From Diplosphaera chodatii (lineage: Eukaryota > Chlorophyta > Trebouxiophyceae > Prasiolales > Stichococcaceae), in contig JAALGY010000059.1 in assembly GCA_032358165.1 (NCBI GenBank), positions 124,001-188,000 of the forward strand: a stretch of DNA of 64,000 bases, read 5' to 3'. Position 1 is the stretch's first letter; the number at the start of each line of letters is the position of its first letter. A program made the position numbers and the translations under genes. Shown here piece after piece: positions 32,707-45,732 of this stretch. The notes beneath the pieces were generated by a model. It searched no databases and was not told the DNA's origin. It saw only the letters and a program-made list of their open reading frames with translations.

Positions 32707-35700
32707 ATGGACGACCTGGCGGAATGGCTGGATCGGGAGGCGGGGCTGGCGGCGCTGCAGGGCGCCTGCGGCGAGGTGTGCTGCGGCTCTGGCGTTTCGG
32801 AAGCTTTTGCCGATACTTAGGTCGGGCTCGCGGCGCGATGTAGTCGTCCAAATTCAGCCAGCCTGCTTGACTAGCGTAGCAGCAATGTAATGTAGCAAGC
32901 TGGCCGTGATCTCTTCGTGCCGGGCCGGCCTGTGCTTGTATCCGCCCGGCCTTCTGATTCGCTAGTACCAGTCTGGATGCCCGGACTTGTTTTGGGCCCT
33001 TGTCACCTGCACACGGGGCGGACCCTCTCGGATCGCAGCATGCTTTTGAGACCGAGGGCCCAGTTGCGATGGCCTGTGCGGCTCGGCCGCCAAAACCTCT
33101 GGCGGCCGAGCACCAGCCGGCTGAGAAGGCCGTCAGGTGATAGGGTGCTGCTCATGTACGGCGGCTCCTCAGCTCGTCTCGGCAGCACGCCAGGATCCAA
33201 GATGTACAGTTTTGCTTTCAATGAGCCTGCCGCTGGCGCTCGGGTGATGGCCCGCGCTGGGCCGTCGCCCGGCCGACTTGTAGTGCTGTGAGATGATCTG
33301 CTCACGGAAGATGTTGGTGCGCTGATCACAGGGCGGCCTGGACCAGCCGCTGTCACCGGGCGGCTTCGAGGCCTTTCCCAACGTGCCGCTGCCCGCAGAG
33401 TGCGCCGTTGTTGTCGTGACGAGCTTGCGTGCTGCACACAACCCATGGAGATGCTGACACAGCTCTGATTGCCCCTCGGCGCCCTCACACTGACCATGTG
33501 CACAAGATACGATTGTGACGCACAGGTTCAGTGATGGACTTTACGAGTGCTTGCGAAGACGGCCCCTGGCCGGTGTCCTGCCGTTTCAGTCTGCTGCATG
33601 CCCCGACTCGGTGTGCCGATGCAAACCCGCAGGTTCGGGGCCGACGGCCTGCAACGCGTCGACAGCAGGGGCGGCCTCGCCAGCGCCAGCCCCTTCGCCG
33701 GCCTGAGTGCCTTCCCGGTGCGCTGCTGCACCAACGCTGCTGCGCAGCCAAGGAGTGTCCGCGCGCCGCCTTGTTTTTGCCTCACCGCACCCATTTCGGT
33801 GCTGTGCCATCAAACACTGATGCAGTCTATAGAAAACTGCAGCTGTAAGTGATATTGGAACCGCTCCATTCTGTGCAGGCGCACAGCGACAGCCCAGACG
33901 ACACAGCGGTGCGCAGCTCGCCTGCTCTCCAGGGGGCCGATGCCACCGGCGGCCTGGCCAGCAGCCGCTTCGCCTCGCTGCCGCCCTACGCCCAGGCACG
34001 CAAAGCGTCCTGCAGCAGCTGCGGTCCTGCTGGGCGTCCGGCAACTGCTTCCAAGGAGGCTGCAGCTGTTGTTTGGCAGTGGATCCGTAACAGCCCATGT
34101 TTGCATTGGCCCATGTCACCCTCACAAACACAACATGCTTCTGGTCTTGAAAAGCTGCTGCCTCTGCAGCGAGCGGACCTGGGGCCGCTGCAGCTGGCCA
34201 GCGGCGAGATGCCGCGCGCCTACAGCACGCCGACCCCGGGCCTTGTGCTGCCCGGCGGCACGGGCAGTCCCTTTGGCGCCGCCGCGGCCTTTGACGCCGA
34301 CACCGACGCCGACCTCGCCATGGACAGCGCAGACGACGCGGACGTTGCCGCGGCGGCAGCGGCGGCCCGGCCGAGCCGGACGCGGTCTGCGGCCCTCACC
34401 TCGGCAGCCATCCCGGAGGCCGGGCACGCGCTTCCGGCTTCCGGCGGCCGGCCCTTGGGCCGCGTCGACAGCCGCGCAGCGGCGCTGATGCCGCCGCTGC
34501 CGCGGGCGGCGGCGGCGGCGGCAGCAAGCGGCGGCGGCAGCAAGCGGCGGGGTCCCGCCGCCAGGCGGGCATCCGGCAGCGGCGGCGAGGAGGGCGAGGA
34601 GGCGGGGAGGCGCGGCGGCGGCCGGGAGACGGCGGCCGCGCTGCTGGCGCAGGCGGCGGCGCTGGGCGTCAGCCCCAAGCGCATGAAGCGCATCCTGGCC
34701 AACCGGCGCTCCGCCGCGGCCGCCAAGGCGCGCAAGGCCGAGTACTACAAGGTACCGTCGTAACCAGCACATGTGTGATGCCATGCTCATAGCTTGTGAC
34801 TCAAATGCGTTGTCAAGCAAGTCTGACGACGACATTTCATTTGATGTAAGCATGTAAGCATACGAGCACATTCTAGAAGCGTTGGTAAGACTTTGCCATG
34901 GTGCCATGTATCTGGCTTCCCTGGTGGTGGAAGGGTGATGCTCACGTGCTGCAACAGGTTTGGCGGCTGCGCATCACGTTCACAAGCCAGGTTTTAAAGG
35001 TGCCCTCGCTTACGGCAGTGTGCCTGGCCGACAGGATCTGGAGAAGGAGGTGGAGGTGCTGCGGGCGCGCGTGGCCGCGCTCGACGCCGCTTCGCCGACT
35101 GCCGAGGGCGCTGCAGAAGCGATCACCTCAAGGTGAGGCAGAGACATTCGCAACTGCGGTTCCGCTGTGTGGATGGGATCCTCTGCAGGTGTCAGTGTGG
35201 TCAGTTGGATCCATGCGCTGGGCACAAGTCCAGGTGCTGGGCACCCACTGAAGTCGAGCTGAATGTTCCACTGAGTGTGCCATACTGCGTCCCTGCAGCG
35301 GCAGCGGGCGGGCCGCAGCGGGGTCCGCCAGCAACCGCGGGCGTGCGGGAGGCAGGAAGCAGCGCGGGAGCAGCAGGGCGTCCCCGCCCTCGCCCGGTGA
35401 CACCACCGGCAGCGATGGCGATGACCGCGTGCCTGAGGTGGGGACTACATGCATTGCTCATCCGCACTATGGTGCCGACTGGTTCCCAGCGGGCGACAGG
35501 TTTGCCGTCATGGGCGGCAGGCCACACTGCAGGCTGACCACGGACTCGCTCATGCCTCTTGGAGCGTCGCTGTCAGCGCCCTTCGTGCACCATATCCAGC
35601 CGGTCGCAGCTGTCGCCGCTGCCTGCGCAGCCATCACCACTGAATTCGTGTCGCCCACCACCGTCACGGTCTGTGTACGGGGCGCCTGCAGGCCGCGCCA

Positions 35701-37504
35701 GCAGCGGCGGCGTCGGAGGCGGCGGCGGAGGCGGCGGAGCTGCGGGCGGCGCTCGCGCGGCGCGGCGCCGAGGTGGCGGCTGCGCGACAGGACGCCGTCG
35801 CGATGGCGCAGCGCGCCCAGCGTGCAGGTGCTCCGCAGCATTTGGCGTTTCGCACCCAAGCCCGTGCTGCCGTCGGGGCCCGGGGCTGGGTTGGGGATTG
35901 GCACCGTCCGGACGCTGACGCCAAAGCGAACGGCTCCGTGTGCATTGACCCAGAATAATGTTGTAGGCTGAACGGGGTCGCCTTTCAGCTGGCCGTTCTT
36001 TGGCTGGTACCGCCCGTGGGTAGGTCTTGTGAGGTACAAACATTGCAAGCTGATCGTTTGATCGGCTGATCGGTTTGATCAGATCATAGTGTCTTGCACC
36101 TGCGATGTGCTCGTGTGAATGCATGTGTACAGCAGGGCGAGATGCTGCCCGCCATGGTCCGCCGCAGCCTACCTGACTGCAGCAATGTTGAAGCTTCAAG
36201 CTGCAGTGAAGCAAGCCGCAGCGAACCAAAGCACGGCTGTGTTGCACCACTGGCAGGCGGCAGTAGGATGCATAGCTTGAACAGCACAGCCCCGTTTCGA
36301 TCCCTGATCACTATCTTACTGCTGGTCTGGTGCAGAGGCGGCCCAGGCGGAGTTGAGCTCGCGGGTGGCGGGGATGCGGACGCAGCTGGAGGCCGCCGCG
36401 GTTGAGATTCCCAACCTGCGGGCCGCGCTGCGCAGCGCCCAGGCGGCCGCCGCCGGCGTCATGGCGGCCGCCGCCGCCGCCGGCGCCTCAGCGCTGCAGG
36501 GTGGCGAGCTGAACGGCTACAACGTGCTGCAGGGTGTCCCCCTGCCTGACGCGGGCCCGGCCCAGCAGCAGCGGCGGCAGCAGCAGCCGACGCCCCTGTC
36601 GCCGCGAGCGCAGCAGGCGCACCCCCCGCCGCACCAGCCGCCGATGCAGCTGACGGCGAGCGGCGAGCTGCGGCCGTACATGCCGCTGACGGCGCTCATC
36701 GCGCAGCGGTGGGGCGGCGCGGCGCAGTCGGCGGCGGCCTTCGGGCACCCAAACCGGCACCACAGCCTCCCCGCCCCGGGGCCCGCCCTGCCGCCCGCGG
36801 CTGCCGGCGGCCTCAGCCCGGCTGCTTCCGCGCCGCATCCCGCTTCCGCCTTCCCGCGCCCCAGCAGCGGCAGCGGCGAGGGCAGCACGGCGGAGGGCGA
36901 CACCTTTTACCGCATCGGCAGCGGCGGCAGCAGCACGCTGCCGGCTGTCGGCGGATGCGCCACTCCAGGGGTGGCGGTCACTCCGGGGGGGCCAGCTGCT
37001 CCAGGGGGCCCGCTGTACGGCGCCGACGACCCCTGGATGACCGGCCTGAACGACATCGCCATGATGGACGCAGACAAGGGGCCTGAAGCTGTGCCGCCAC
37101 AGCCCTTGCCAGCCGGCGGGCCCCAAAATGGCAGACTCGCTGCCATGTCGGCATCCTTCAGCTCCATGACTGCTTTTGGCGGCAGCGTCGAGGCGCGGCA
37201 GGCGCAGCCAGGGGGCATGATGGGTGCCACCCCAGAGGCGGGTGCAGCCAAGCGGGAGCCCTCGCCCTGGCGCCCCGCCGCAGGCGCTCAGGGTCCCGCT
37301 ACCGGGCTGCTGGGCTACGGGACTCAGAGCCTGCTGCTGCGGGAACTGGCGGCGGAGCGCGCCCGCGGCATCGCCTGGCAGCAGTCGCAGGAGGCGCAGT
37401 GGGCAGCGGGTCAACAGCAGGACGGCGCTCCAGGGTGGGCCTTTGCCCAGCAGGAGCAGCAGCAGCACTTGCAGCAGCAGGAAGGACCCGCGCCGCTGAT
37501 GTGA
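32707..37504 (+). CDS. bZIP transcription factor (group I/VIP1-like)
   Basis: Well-supported exons are 33633-33717, 33879-33995, 34170-34751, 35035-35132, 35299-35437, 35692-35827 and 36336-37504. Likely first exons are 32707-32775 (MDDLAEWLDREAGLAALQ) and 33332-33382, but their join to 33633 is out of phase, so one exon there is missing or misplaced. The basic region KRMKRILANRRSAAAAKARK has N-x7-K spacing, the mark of plant group I bZIPs such as VIP1. It runs into YYKDLEKEVEVLRARVAAL, and later exons continue the coiled coil (EAAELRAALARRGAEVAAAR, ELSSRVAGMRTQLEAAA). The C-terminal half is Gln/Pro/Ser-rich, as in activation domains. It is a nuclear DNA-binding protein. The 174-nt segment 33996-34169 has a GC donor and also stays open in frame. 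Confidence 0.82.
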
Positions 37505-38872
37505 GAACGAAAGTACTTTTACAAGAGGAAGCACACAAGTCCAGGCAGGGACTGCAGCAGGGTAGCAGCGCAGTCAGCAATTGCCACCTGGCGCAGAAAG
37601 CGCGGGGGCTGCAACACACAAGGCGGTGAAGGCAGAAGGCGAAGGCAAGGCGTAGAAGGAGGCAACACAACAAGGCGAAGTAGAGGAAAATCAGCAAAGT
37701 ATCACAACACCGCGCCAATGACAGCCCGGCCTGTGCAGCAAGGGGGAGAACCCGTCGCTGATGTGGCCAGCTTGAGACCGCCGAACTTTCGTTTCTTCTG
37801 ACCACGTAGGCCTTCGTTTGCTGCGGCAACTGCCATGTGCAGAGAAGGGTGCTGCTGCGGCAGCATGCTGGCATCACGACAGCACCCAAGGGCAGCAAGT
37901 TGCTGATTTGTCATCTTCTGCAAGTATGCGGGGTGCAGGATCCAGGCGCAACCCCACGGCTATCTGCAAGGTATTTTGTGCAGTTTGCTCCACTGGCGCG
38001 GTCTGCGGCATTGATGGCGAATGCTTGTTGGGGCCTCTGAACTCTGCCGTCATCGCTGCAGAGCATCTGCTGGTGCAGGTTGACTTTCGTGACAGGTTTT
38101 GGCATGCAATGTGTTTGAATCTTGTTGGTGCTCGGTGTTCTGTTAAAGGCGGCCTAGGATCTGCCTTGGCTGCTGTGTTCGGTTGCAGGTGCAGTGCGTC
38201 TGATGCTGTGCCTGCATAGGGTTCGGGATGCATGCCGCAAACCTTTGTTGAACTGGGCAGGTGGTTTTGCAACTGCAGCTTTCAGCGCAGCGTTGTTGGG
38301 CACACCATGCTCTGGACTGCATGTGTGCTCTGATATTGCCTGTCATCATGCTCTGTAAAGCCGACTGAGGTAAGGTGGACAAACACTTTTCAGTCGAAGA
38401 GGGCACGCAGCATCAGCGTCTGCTCATCCGAAGCGCTCAAGCGTTGCCAGCTTCAGGCTTCCTTGTGGGCAGGCACCATGCCGCAGTAGTTTTGAAGTCT
38501 GATTCCCGATGCACTGTTGCCAGGTATGCGCATGGGATACGACTGCAACCATCGGCAACCTCCTATGCAGCACTTCGTCGTACAAAACCACTGGCTTCAC
38601 TGGCCTGGGTTGTGTATACATACTGGTTATTCAGGCCAGCCTGCCACAGCTCAGGCTGCTATTGTGCACTTTACGGACTGCAAAGATAGAGTTTTTGTGC
38701 CTGGCCAGGCCAGGCCCCGCCCCTGGAGCAATGTATCATCACAAGTTACTCTAATGGTCATCCCGACAAGCTGCTGCTGTTGTTGGTGCCATGATATTTG
38801 TCCAGATGTGCGGCGCATGTGCGGTTGTCTTCCTGCTCAGACTGGCTGTCTTCACGCCTCGGGCGGGTGACC
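37505..38872. other. Intergenic between convergent genes
   Basis: About 1.4 kb between the bZIP stop (+) and the stop of the hypothetical gene (-). It is less GC-rich than the flanking exons. No supported exon was found; it presumably contains both 3' UTRs. Confidence 0.4.
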
Positions 38873-40087
38873 TCACGCCCAGGTCTCCAGGCCCCAGGCA
38901 TCAGGCAGGTCTGCCGCCGCCGCCGCCGACAGAGTGGAGTCGTCAAAGCCGCACGACAGCGGCTGGTCGGCGTCCTGCCATGCGTCGGCACTGGAGGCCG
39001 CCGCTGCTGCCGCGGTGGTCTGGGCACGCGACATGGCGTCCTCCGCTCCACGCTGCTGCGCAGCAGCTGCGACACAGCAGAAGTTCGCACCCTGTCAGGT
39101 CCTACAACCGTCATACAGACAGAGCATACGGACCAGCCAGCAGGTGCAAACTGGGCTGCATGCCGCTTGCAATGATGGCGCCGTGCACACGACAGCTGTG
39201 CACAGGTTGTGCTCGTTGTAGGGGTGGCGTGCCTGCAGCGTCAGATGAGCCACCTGCAGCTTCCTGCTGCCGCTGCAGAGCCGCCAGCTCCATCGGGTTC
39301 AGCCCAGACAGGCGCGCCTCAGCTGCAGCGGCCACCACATGCTGCAGGTTTGAACCGTTTGGCTGCAGAGTGCCAGCATCCATGCAGCTACAACAAGGCA
39401 TGTAGCCGCGCCCTCTCCAGCGGCTGGATCAGCAGGCGTTCTGCCCCAGCACGGATGGCACAATGTACAGGAGAGCCTGGAACTGTCTGGGCCCACCGAC
39501 TTTGCCGCTGAAGGGCTGCAGCGCTGGTGACTCTGCAGCAGGGCATTTGCATCACTGTTGTGGGCATCTCAGAAGTGATCTTGCGTGACAGTCGGAGGGA
39601 TGCACTCCACACGCTCTCAGCAACCAAACCATTGTGTTGCCTTGCCTGCCTTGACGCCAGAGCCGGGGCTGCTGCCAAGCCGCTGCCGAGCACCCTCCGC
39701 AGCGACTGCCACTGCTGCAGACTGCAGGCCGCGAGCAGACTGCCGGTCCGGATGGATGTCACCGTTGGCGGCTGCTACTTCCATAGGCGCTGCGCCATCA
39801 GAAGCCTCCGCTGGCATCGCTGCCATGCCGCGGCTGCCGCCACCAAGCAGCAGCACGCCCGGGCCCAAGTCCGGCAGCGGCACCGCCGCCGTCTCATCGG
39901 CATCACTGTCACCCAGCGCCAGCGGCAGGCAGTCGTCTGCGTCGCTACTGTAGCCCCGGGCTGCCATGGCATCCATGGCCATCAGGTCCAAATCAGGCTG
40001 TGAGCCGCCCAGGGCCTGGTGGCCTGACATGAAAGGGTTTGCATGTCTGAACGCAGCTGCGTCGTATCGGAGTACCTCCACAGGCAT
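38873..40087 (-). CDS. Hypothetical acidic/Ala-rich protein, exon borders uncertain
   Basis: At least three coding blocks lie on this strand. The first (from ATG 40087, running to about 39690) starts MPVEVLRYDAAAFRHANPFM and continues with acidic stretches such as DSDADETAAVPLPDLGPG. A middle block near 39390-39480 includes SPVHCAIRAGAERLL, which loosely resembles an ankyrin helix pair. A block near 39230-39350 reads VVAAAAEARLSGLNPMELAA. The last block, ending at 38873, contains AEDAMSRAQTT and finishes DLPDAWGLETWA. Donor and acceptor choices do not close uniquely. The acidic, disordered composition and conserved-looking ends suggest a regulatory protein, but no family is recognised. Confidence 0.4.
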
Positions 40088-41125
40088 GCTGTTGTTGTTG
40101 GGCAGCTGTGAAGTAGTCCAAAATGCTGATCTCAAGGAGATTTGAAGTGCATCGGTGACCGCGGGCTACTGTACGATGTGTGCCCGCTGCACGCACAGTC
40201 ACCTACGCATGCAAGCGCAGCTTTCAGCGCATTGAAACGTGCTGCCAACACGTAAGTTGCCACGGCAGGACAGCCTCCCTGCTGGGGATCAGGACTTCAT
40301 TAGCATCCGTCCAAGAAATCTGCAGCGCCCGGCTGCGAAGCTGTGAATTGTGCACTTGCACACTGATCTACATCCCTTCAACACCCTGGCGCCTGGGCTA
40401 CGCCCCGACAAGGCTGTCTCGCGCACGAAGGCGGCGTGCGAGGAGGCAGAACAAGTGCTCGAGGTGCGGCCTTGGAAAGATGCAACATTTGCAACAGCCA
40501 GTTTTCGGCACTACTGGCGTCATGCACAAGCTCGGGGGTCTCAAGCGGACACAGAGCGCTCTGAACCATATCGCGCGACGTGTAAGCCCAGCACTTGCCG
40601 CTGACAGTAGCATGCACGGGCGTCCTAACGGACCATTTGCAGTCAGCGTCTGGCCAGCTCGGTAGGCTGTTGATGTATTGAAAGCATTACTGATCAGAAT
40701 TCTGGCACTCTGCGATCGGCTCCGAGGAGTTCCCATGTTGTTCCGAAACATCTCATAAGTGGGCAATCTGGCACCCGCCTGTGCAGGTGCAATGCTACAC
40801 GCACACCCGCATGGACGCAGACGCAACGATCCAGAGAGGATCTATCTGCTGCATGTGTTGTGCGGGTGCTAATTGGGGCTTTCACGTTCCTCACTATGAT
40901 GTGGTAGCCTGCAGGCTGTTGCCCTGTGGGGCGCTCAGGTAGAACATCATGGTCACTGGCAGTTTACGCATGACATGCCTCATGGTGCAGAAGGAGTATG
41001 TTCTGTCTGCTGTGCAGGGTCTCAAGGGCTTCTCAGAGGGCGAGACCGCACCCGACTGCGCTGGAAAGCAGTCCAAGGGCGGCACACAGGCGGCAGATCA
41101 GCAGCCGCACACAGCAGCAGGCAGC
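40088..41125. other. Divergent intergenic region
   Basis: About 1 kb between the hypothetical gene (-) and beta carbonic anhydrase (+). It should carry both promoters. Open frames are short and without motif support. No low-CO2-response element was recognised by eye. Confidence 0.4.
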
Positions 41126-44100
41126 ATGTCGGACGACCCCATCATCCAGCATGTGAGTGTAGACGCACCCTGCGCGAAGCTGAACCTGACTGACAGGCCC
41201 AGCTCGTGCCTGGGAGGGGAGGGTCCTTTCTCGGGACGGCTGTCACGCACATGATGTCTGCAGCTGCAGCATAGCATGTTGGCTTGACACACTTGAGCGC
41301 ATCTGCCCCTGTCACACAACAGTGATCGACAATGTAGTACACACCCCATCAACCCATGCAAACAAATGCTGGAGCGCCCGAGCGAGGCTCAGTTGCCTGC
41401 GCACAGGTGATGAAGGCAAACGAGAACTTCTCGCAGGGGTTTGACAAGCCAATGGGCCTGAACGCCAAGAAGAAGGTGCAGTGCACCGCCCACAATGCTC
41501 TAGAGATTGCCTCTGAGCCCCGAGGCATCTTGAGCATGCACTGCCTCTCGAGACCCCCACCAGCGGCTGCATACACACAGCTGCAGGGCGCCTGGTGACC
41601 TGGTGCAGCACATCTTGAAAGTGTGCTGGGTGTCAGCATCAGGAGGCATAGGCATGGTGATGCGATGTGCAGCGACTGCGGGTCAAATCTGCAGCGCCAG
41701 ACCATGATGCTGGCATCAGCCGTCCCTGAGTATGCTCTAGGATATATCAAAGTGGCTCTGACGCAACAGGCTGGCCGTGTGATTGGCGTTTCAACTAGAA
41801 TGTGCTGGGACCTGCCCCAGAATCGTTGCACGGCAGCATGGCTGACGGTGGGCGTGCTGCTTTTGCCGCAGCTGACGGTGCTGACGTGCATGGACAGCCG
41901 CCTCATCCCGGAGCGCTTCCTGGGCCTGGACATCGGCGACGCCGAGATCATCCGCAACGGCGGCGGCCGCGTCACCCTGGACGTGCTGCGGTAAGGCAGA
42001 CAGTGATCCTGCCGACGCTATCATCATCAGCAAGAACCCCAGTGACCCCGAGTGTCCCTGAGTGACGGTGGTCATTGGCACCCTGGCTGCACGCACCGCA
42101 GCATGCGCTGCAGTGCGAGTGAGCCCAGGAGCGCAATGACCACTGCTTGTTCGCATGCTGCTCAAGCAGCCTCCGCTGCGGCAATTTGACTGCGCACTCC
42201 ATGCTTGATGAGGGAGGTGCGAGGCGTCCTTGGTCTGCGATATGCTGTTGGGGCAAATGACGCCCCTGAGGGACTCACGTAAATCGATGCTGTCTTGCAT
42301 GCGGCTGAAGCAATGTTGGTTCGTGCTGCAGGTCCATGGTCATCTGCCAGGACCTGCTGGACTGCACCCACATGCTGGTCATCCACCACACCGACTGCGG
42401 CGGCCAGGTGCGCCCAGCCCCGCCGGCGAGGCACAACATGAGAATGTGTGTATGCGGTTTGCTGTGGACCCGGGGTGTGGCGCAATCCAGTAGCTGGCGC
42501 CGATGCCAGCAGCAGCAGCTGCTGTGATGTGATCCATGTTCTGGAATGTGTTGCGCTCCCAATGGTCGTGCCGCTTGTTTTGCTCCCGCAAGCCGTACAT
42601 GCTGTGCTGCTGGGCAGTGTCGGTGGTCTGAAGGAGGGGTGGCAGCCCGCCTCACATGCCGCAACCACCCTGCTTACAGTGACGTTTAAGGCTCGCGATG
42701 TCGCAGGCAACATAGCACCGCAGCTGTGAGCTCTGCAGAGGAGCACCTCGCATGTCGCCCTGCATGCTGCATCTGAGGCCCGTCCCTGCTGGGGGCGCAG
42801 GCGGTGCTGCGGCGCAAGCCGGAGTGGCAGAAGAAGCTCACGCAGCGCATCTCCAAGCACTCCAGCCTGCCCATGCAGGTGCGTGAGCCGTCAGTGCGAT
42901 CCATTTACAGGCGTAGCCGCAAGTGTCATGTACATCGCTGCACTTGGACGTGGAGCATGTCTTACACGTGCTGTCCGGTCTACTGCTGCGCTCCAAACGT
43001 GGCGCAGCCATGCACACGGAGCATGTGGCGCCTGGCTGCGAATGCAGGCGATGTTCTTCTCGGTGTGGTGGGCGGGCTACATCACGCCGCCCTTCATCCG
43101 CCGCGCCATCGAATACCTGTTCGTGCGTCCTCTCCTCCCTGTAGCCGTCGTGCTGTCGTGCTTCACAAGATAGCAAGGTGGTCTACAGGCTGCTGATCGT
43201 GGGTGGTGTGCTGTGATGGCTGTAAGAGTGCTGCGCGGCTGCATACCTGCTGCCGGCATAGACTGCATGGAGACTGGGTCACCGGATCGCAGGGGTGCTG
43301 TGGGTGGTCTAAGCTTCCCATTCACTGCATGCACCATGCGTTGAGGCATGACTCTAAACATGTCCGTCACCAGAGGGACCCTGATGACGGTATGCAGGGG
43401 GCTGACCTGCGTGCAGGCGCCCTTAGCACCGTACTCAATCTCCTCTGGTGGACCCGAACTGCACTCAACACACTGATCATGCGGTGCGTCCTTGCGAGGT
43501 CCTCAGACTCGGGCAATCCACTGGCGCTCTTCATGGCTGCAGGTGCGCCCCATCCCGGACCTGGTGGACTCTGTGATTGAGGATGTCAAGCTGCTGCGCA
43601 AGTGCGTTTCCTCTCACGTTTGAAATTCTCGTCCTGCAGTCTCCTTGCAAGCCTGCTCAATATATAACCTGCCTGGCAGCTACGCATGTGCCACCTTGCT
43701 TGAATCTGGGGCTGATCCCGGATGAGCACCGAATGACATGCTGTGCTTGGTGGCATGCAGCGCGCCCAACATCGACCCCAAGCTGAAGCTGTACGGCCTG
43801 CTGTACTCCACCGACACAGGTCCGGCGCCTGACGCCGTCTGCCGTCAAGTGCATGGCTGCATGCACCGCTGCACCTGTGGCCGCCGCACATGCACACCTC
43901 AGCGGCTGGAGCTGGCCGCTCACCTCGCGGCATGCGCCCGCTGCTTCCAGGGGCTGCACATGAGCGTCAACCTCGATGCACTTGACCATGTACTGCGTTA
44001 GGGGTAATTCTAGACGTCTTCTTGAGCTACCCCTGAGCTACCCTAATTTGCATGGTGCAGGGCGGCTGACGGAGCTGTGCCGCGACGAGGGCGGCGGCCT

Positions 44101-44819
44101 GCACGTGACGGACGCCTACCGCCAGGTGAGGCTGGAAATGTCTGTGTCGGCTGTCTGGCAGCGCTGCGCATTTCTACTGCACTGCCTCGGCTGCAACCCC
44201 GCAGTCTGCATGACTGTTAAATGCTAAAATTGTGCAAGTTCATGACCTGCTGCTGTCCTGGCGACCGCAGGCCAAGCAGGCGAACGGCGCGTACCACCCG
44301 CCCAAGGCCGGCAAGGGGCAGAGCCAGGGCGAGGGCGGCGGCGGCCACCAGCACCCGCACAGCGACAAGCAGGTGCCGTCCGGCAGGGTTTAGGGTGTAA
44401 ACCCACACTCACAAACAAACGCAAGGCCCGTTGCACATCAGTTGTTCTTTTGCATATGGGGCTGTCATCGTGGAATGCTATCCCGGGAAATTTGACACCT
44501 ACCATGGGGCAGCAGCAAGCGATACATTGCGCAACAGGATCACACACCTAGGAGATTGCCAATGCTGTACATGCAATGCCAGACAGACTGAGCCATTGGT
44601 GTTACCGCTCAAAGGCTCGCAGCCAGACTGTCAAGCATAAAGTTGCTGACAGCTGTGTCATAAAGCAAATCTCCTTTGCGCCTGCAGTCATAGAATTTAG
44701 CCTGATGCTGACAACCCTGGGCGTCAGCCAATGGTTGTCTGTCGATGCAGAGCGTCAGATCGGAGGGCGCCAGCGCGAAGAGCGACAAGGGCAGCGAGAA
44801 GGGGGAGAAGGGCTACTGA
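41126..44819 (+). CDS. Beta-class carbonic anhydrase
   Basis: Eleven exons (41126-41152, 41407-41475, 41872-41990, 42332-42407, 42801-42878, 43048-43122, 43543-43601, 43761-43819, 44061-44125, 44271-44372, 44751-44819) close exactly at 265 residues. TVLTCMDSRLIP supplies the zinc ligand Cys38 and the Asp40/Arg42 dyad; VIHHTDCGGQ supplies His91 and Cys94, so both metal-binding motifs are intact. IGDAEIIRNGGGRVTLDVLR is the usual GDAxxxRNAGG segment with Gly for Ala. It interconverts CO2 and bicarbonate. No transit peptide is seen at this start (MSDDPIIQH), so a cytosolic location is likely unless an upstream exon exists. The tail is unusual: Gly/His-rich then Ser/Lys-rich (ending GSEKGEKGY). 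The region AMFFSVWWAGYITPP is unexpectedly hydrophobic. Confidence 0.9.
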
Positions 44820-45732
44820 AGCTGGGTGGCAGCAGGCACCAGGCATTTGGTACGGCCAGGGCGTAAGGGATACCAACGAGCCATGGATGCGCAGGGCGGG
44901 GCTTACAGGAGGCTTGATTGACGGCATGAAGGGTGTCCGGGCAGGGTGTGTTTGTAGCTGGCAGAAGGAACGGCGGTTGTGCTGCTCCTCAGCAGTGTTG
45001 GGCTGCAGCAGCATGCTGTGTGACGGTGTGTGTGGACCTTGCATCAGTTTGTGCAGCACATGGTGACAGCAGCATCAGCAATCCGTGGCTGATGCCCCTG
45101 CCGCAGGGTCACATAGCTGCTGAACACTTGCATCGATTTTGCAGCTTTGATTCGGCTGGCTGTGGTGCTTTACAGTGCTGTTGATACGTAGTGTAGGTTT
45201 GAAGCTTCGGACGGTGGAGGGCCAGGTGTCACTTCCCTACGCACGTTGCTGCTGCCGGAACAGGCACTGCAAAGGGTACATGTCAAATGCACTCACACAG
45301 GTGGCCACAGTCGCCAGAGCGGCCACCACATACAGAGCCGCAACCTGCAGTGGCGGCCCATGCATTCAGCAGCCTGGCAGCGATGTTCATTCGGGGTCCA
45401 CAATTCTGATTTTGCATCTGCTGCCAGTTTGTTCCACCGCTGGTGTTGCTCGGGTGCTTCCTGCCACCTGCTGCACCACATGGCACATGCAGACCGTCGA
45501 TGACAACTGCACTGCTTTTCCACCATCAGCACGCAAGCCCGCAGCCTCATCTCGTGCTTGGCCAGCTGCCTGCTTGGCCTGACCGGCTGCTCAACCTGGA
45601 TGCGTTGTGCCATCTGCATGCAGCATCCAGCGCGCACTCTGCAGGTGCAGGTGCTGTGAGTGCCGGCAGATCCCGCTCAACCGCCGCAATCTGCCCAATA
45701 AGCAGCCTGTGGCAAGCAGCCGCCGAGCAGCC
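44820..45732. other. Intergenic
   Basis: About 0.9 kb between carbonic anhydrase and the short-chain dehydrogenase, both on the plus strand. It holds the first gene's 3' UTR and the second gene's promoter. No further gene was supported. Confidence 0.4.

Noticed and set aside
34122..34907. Long minus-strand frame opposite the bZIP basic region
   Set aside because: Arg/Gly-rich shadow frame; the plus strand has the bZIP signature.
36488..37534. 348-codon minus-strand frame
   Set aside because: Shadow of the large Ser/Pro/Gln-rich bZIP exon; composition is typical of antisense GC-rich DNA.
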